DNA of 7,420 nucleotides, taken from the NCBI GenBank assembly GCA_030039005.1, contig JASHQT010000256.1, positions 1 through 7,420 on the forward strand, in the 5' to 3' direction. Under the pieces are notes generated by a model. It worked only from the letters and a program-made list of their open reading frames with translations. It searched no databases and had not been told where the DNA came from. Shown in pieces: positions 5,906 to 7,420 of this stretch. Position 1 is the first letter of the stretch; each line of letters begins with the position of its first letter. Source of the DNA: Bryobacteraceae bacterium. GTDB taxonomy: Bacteria > Acidobacteriota > Terriglobia > Bryobacterales > Bryobacteraceae. Made by a program: the position numbers and the translations under genes.

Positions 5906-5931
5906 GGGGAACAGTTCCCCCCCCGAGGAGG
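5906..5931 (+). promoter_or_regulatory. palindrome directly before the anti-sigma ribosome-binding site
   Basis: GGGGAA-CAG-TTCCCC (5906-5920) is a perfect hairpin, followed by four more C and then the strong Shine-Dalgarno sequence GAGGAGG (5925-5931). The Shine-Dalgarno sequence is 9 bases from the GTG at 5941, which decides that start. The hairpin could modulate translation of the anti-sigma gene relative to the sigma gene or mark a processing site; this is inference. Confidence 0.45.
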
Positions 5932-5940
5932 CTCTTGTTT

Positions 5941-6162
5941 GTGAACGCTGGCTTAGATCGTCATTATCCCGAAGAAATCTGGGAGAGCTATGCCCTGGGC
6001 ATGCTCTCCGAGGAGCAGTCCGCACCCCTGGAAGAACACCTTCTAATCTGCCCTCCGTGCCAGGATCTTTTGGCTGAATTGGACGAATACCTGAAAGCAT
6101 TCAAAGCCGCCGCGCGCCGCTGCCTGACAAAATCCGTGGCGGCTTCGGCGACGTTGCGTTAG
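5941..6162 (+). CDS. small zinc-finger anti-sigma-like protein (zf-HC2 type)
   Basis: This 73-residue protein carries the ZAS/zf-HC2 zinc signature H8-x24-H33-x3-C37-x2-C40, seen as HLLICPPC preceded by a more distant histidine. In anti-sigma factors of this class the motif lies in a helical fold that holds the cognate ECF sigma factor inactive, sometimes with redox sensing through the zinc site. The GTG start is chosen because GAGGAGG lies 9 bases upstream; a TTG at 5935 would be only 3 bases away. After the finger there is a single amphipathic helix (AELDEYLKAFKAAARR) and a short tail. There is no transmembrane segment or periplasmic sensor, so the protein should be cytoplasmic. It is much shorter than membrane ZAS proteins. 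Its place after the sigma gene supports a partner role; other zf-HC2 roles remain possible. Confidence 0.8.
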   Translation: MNAGLDRHYPEEIWESYALGMLSEEQSAPLEEHLLICPPCQDLLAELDEYLKAFKAAARRCLTKSVAASATLR

Positions 6163-6210
6163 AACACGCGCCGGCTCAACCGGACATCAGAACACGCGCC
6201 GGCTCAGCCG
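6161..6210. repeat. 22-bp direct repeat duplicating the ACT gene's 3' end
   Basis: The 22 bases at 6161-6182 and 6189-6210 differ at one position, 28 bases apart. The right copy encodes the last residues of the ACT protein (LSRRVF and stop, minus strand). The left copy would encode the same residues with a TAA stop and overlaps the final bases of the anti-sigma gene. The right copy, with its flank, can also fold as CGCG-C-CGGC-TCA-GCCG-CGCG, a possible terminator stem for the convergent transcripts, though without a T-run. Confidence 0.7.
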
Positions 6211-6840
6211 CGCGATGGTGAACTTGGCGGTATCGGCAACCGCCATCACCGCCATCACGCCCGCCTGCACCGGATCGGTGACCACCAAATCGGAGGCCTC
6301 CGGGACGCTTCCGGCCATGTTGAGGCTGATCACCAGCAACCCCTGGGCGCGCACTTCGCGCACCGCTTTCTCGATATCGCCGCCCATCAGCGCGCCGGCC
6401 AGGACTAGCGCACGGGCGCGCGAGAGCCGGCCCACGGCGCGAACGGCATCGGCCAACACCTGCTCGCCGACCAGCGGAATGGTGTCGACCGAGATATGTT
6501 CGCCGCGGATGTTATGACGGTCGGCTTCGGAAATCGCGCCGATGGCCACCTGGCCCACTTGCGCGCCGCCGCCCACGATGATGATGCGCTTGCCGTAGAC
6601 CTTCTGGAGCGTCTTGACGACGTCCACCTGGGTGACGATGGGAAGCTCGATGAGGTCGGCCCGCACCGCATCGGGCGATTCGAGCAGGTTGATCTCGAAA
6701 TAGATGCGCGACTGCGGCTGTTCCTCGATGATAGAGACCGACGCGATGTCGCCGTTGTGGCGCGCGATCACGCCGGTGAGCTCATGCAGCACTCCGGGGC
6801 CGGACCGGGCCACCACCACTATTCCAATAGGCTCGCTCAT
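6187..6840 (-). CDS. ACT-domain protein with C-terminal Rossmann-like domain (DUF5612-like)
   Basis: This 217-residue protein has two parts. Residues about 5-75 form an ACT domain: the opening strand IGIVVVARSGPGVLHELTGV and the following IASVSIIE are typical of this small-molecule-sensing fold, usually binding amino acids. Residues about 84-217 start with RIIIVGGGAQVGQVAIGAI, a glycine-rich nucleotide-binding-like loop, and continue with alternating strands and helices, including ALVLAGALMGG and LVVTDPVQAGVMAVMAVADTAKF. The layout recalls ACT proteins with a DUF5612 domain found in archaea and Acidobacteriota; this name is from memory. No catalytic residues are obvious, so a regulatory role is more likely than an enzymatic one. 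Its ATG overlaps the kdsC TGA (ATGA), so the two are translated together. A link between KDO synthesis and metabolite sensing is an inference. Confidence 0.85.
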   Translation of the reverse strand: MSEPIGIVVVARSGPGVLHELTGVIARHNGDIASVSIIEEQPQSRIYFEINLLESPDAVRADLIELPIVTQVDVVKTLQKVYGKRIIIVGGGAQVGQVAIGAISEADRHNIRGEHISVDTIPLVGEQVLADAVRAVGRLSRARALVLAGALMGGDIEKAVREVRAQGLLVISLNMAGSVPEASDLVVTDPVQAGVMAVMAVADTAKFTIARLSRRVF

Positions 6841-7406
6841 TTGTGTTCAGATGCTCCCGCCAACGCAGGTAGGACTTCGTAGTGGCGCAGCAGATCGTCC
6901 CAGTAGCCCTGCGCCTTCAGCAGCAACTCGCAGACTTCGCGAACGGCGCCGTGGCCGCCCTCGCTTTGCGTGATGTGTTGGACGCGCTGCTTCACCTCCG
7001 GGCGCGCATTGGCTGGCGCGATGCTCAGTGCGACGCGGTTCATCACGACGACGTCGGTCAAATCGTCGCCCATATACGCCACCTGCGACGCGGGGATGCC
7101 GGATTTGGCCAGGATCTCTTCGAGGATGGGGATCTTCTCGATGTGGCCCTGATAGACGTAGGTGATGTTGCATTGTTTCGCACGTTCGACCGTGGCGGGC
7201 GAGACGCGTCCGCTGATCACGCCGGTGACGAACCCCTTCCAGGAGAGCCATTGCAGCGCGATACCGTCTTGCGTATTGAAGCCTTTGGTTTCGACGATCG
7301 CGCCGGTGTGATCCGGAACGCCGAACACGCGGGCGTCGGTGAGCACGCCGTCGACATCCATCAGAAACATGCGAATGTTGGCTGCCAGTTCGGTGACCGC
7401 GGACAT
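6837..7406 (-). CDS. kdsC: 3-deoxy-D-manno-octulosonate 8-phosphate phosphatase
   Basis: This 189-residue HAD-superfamily phosphatase of the KdsC type dephosphorylates KDO-8-phosphate to KDO, the sugar joining lipid A to the LPS core, in the cytoplasm. Motif I is D17-V-D19-G-V-L-T-D24, motif II is Ser65 in ISGR (64-67), motif III is Lys91, and motif IV is G113-D-D-L-T-D118. All are canonical. The KdsC-specific pieces KGFNTQDG (41-48), YQG (85-87) and GGxGAVRE near the C-terminus are also present, which favours KdsC over other small HAD phosphatases. It is a tetrameric enzyme without a cap domain; the length is normal. Only 14 bases precede the ATG in the window. On the coding strand they contain an ATGA/TGA just upstream, hinting that another gene (perhaps kdsD or kdsA, unseen) ends there. 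Confidence 0.92.
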   Translation of the reverse strand: MSAVTELAANIRMFLMDVDGVLTDARVFGVPDHTGAIVETKGFNTQDGIALQWLSWKGFVTGVISGRVSPATVERAKQCNITYVYQGHIEKIPILEEILAKSGIPASQVAYMGDDLTDVVVMNRVALSIAPANARPEVKQRVQHITQSEGGHGAVREVCELLLKAQGYWDDLLRHYEVLPALAGASEHK

Positions 7407-7420
7407 TGTTTCATGGTAAC

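Noticed and set aside
6496..6882. 128-residue plus-strand frame
   Set aside because: Antisense shadow of the ACT/kdsC genes, rich in Asp/His as expected from reversed codons.

Overview
The window looks like chromosomal DNA from a high-GC, LPS-bearing Gram-negative bacterium. The style of several proteins recalls Acidobacteriota, especially Bryobacterales/Solibacter-like genomes. These are the 105-residue unknown protein, the 6-phosphogluconolactonase with an 'IHRGMGPDAHTASLFP' core, and the ACT protein coupled to kdsC. This placement rests on remembered family resemblance, not on a search. I see no rRNA, tRNA, CRISPR array, intact insertion sequence or phage gene.

Layout: (1) Positions 1-2397 carry a tight minus-strand operon, read from right to left: a divergent 6-phosphogluconolactonase homologue (pgl), a patatin-like acyl hydrolase overlapping it by ATGA, a conserved protein of unknown function, and a 2'-5' RNA ligase-type 2H phosphoesterase that runs off the left edge. 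(2) Positions 2398-2557 are a divergent intergenic region with inverted repeats, a likely extended -10 promoter and tandem short repeats. It leads into a plus-strand single-domain response regulator (2558-2941) with an incomplete active site. (3) A convergent minus-strand gene (3025-3972) encodes a membrane-anchored SGNH/GDSL hydrolase. (4) Positions 3973-5090 are about 1.1 kb without a convincing intact gene. They hold possible promoters, several inverted repeats including one nested structure at 4725-4783, and what looks like the decayed C-terminal end of a minus-strand gene (4407-4607). (5) Positions 5091-6162 carry a plus-strand ECF-type sigma factor followed by a tiny zinc-binding anti-sigma-like protein. 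(6) Positions 6187-7406 carry a convergent minus-strand pair, kdsC (KDO-8-phosphate phosphatase) and an ACT-domain/Rossmann-like protein, coupled by an ATGA overlap.

Functional picture: the pair at the right end belongs partly to LPS inner-core (KDO) synthesis. The sigma/ZAS pair is a compact regulatory module whose own promoter lies about 140 bp upstream. The left operon mixes a pentose-phosphate enzyme homologue with lipid and RNA/nucleotide hydrolases and has no obvious single pathway. The most unusual points are the pgl homologue, which appears to lack an internal block and to have gained a C-terminal insert, the structured non-coding stretch, and a 22-bp duplication of the ACT gene's 3' end between convergent stops. 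I found no clear new multi-gene defence or mobile system.
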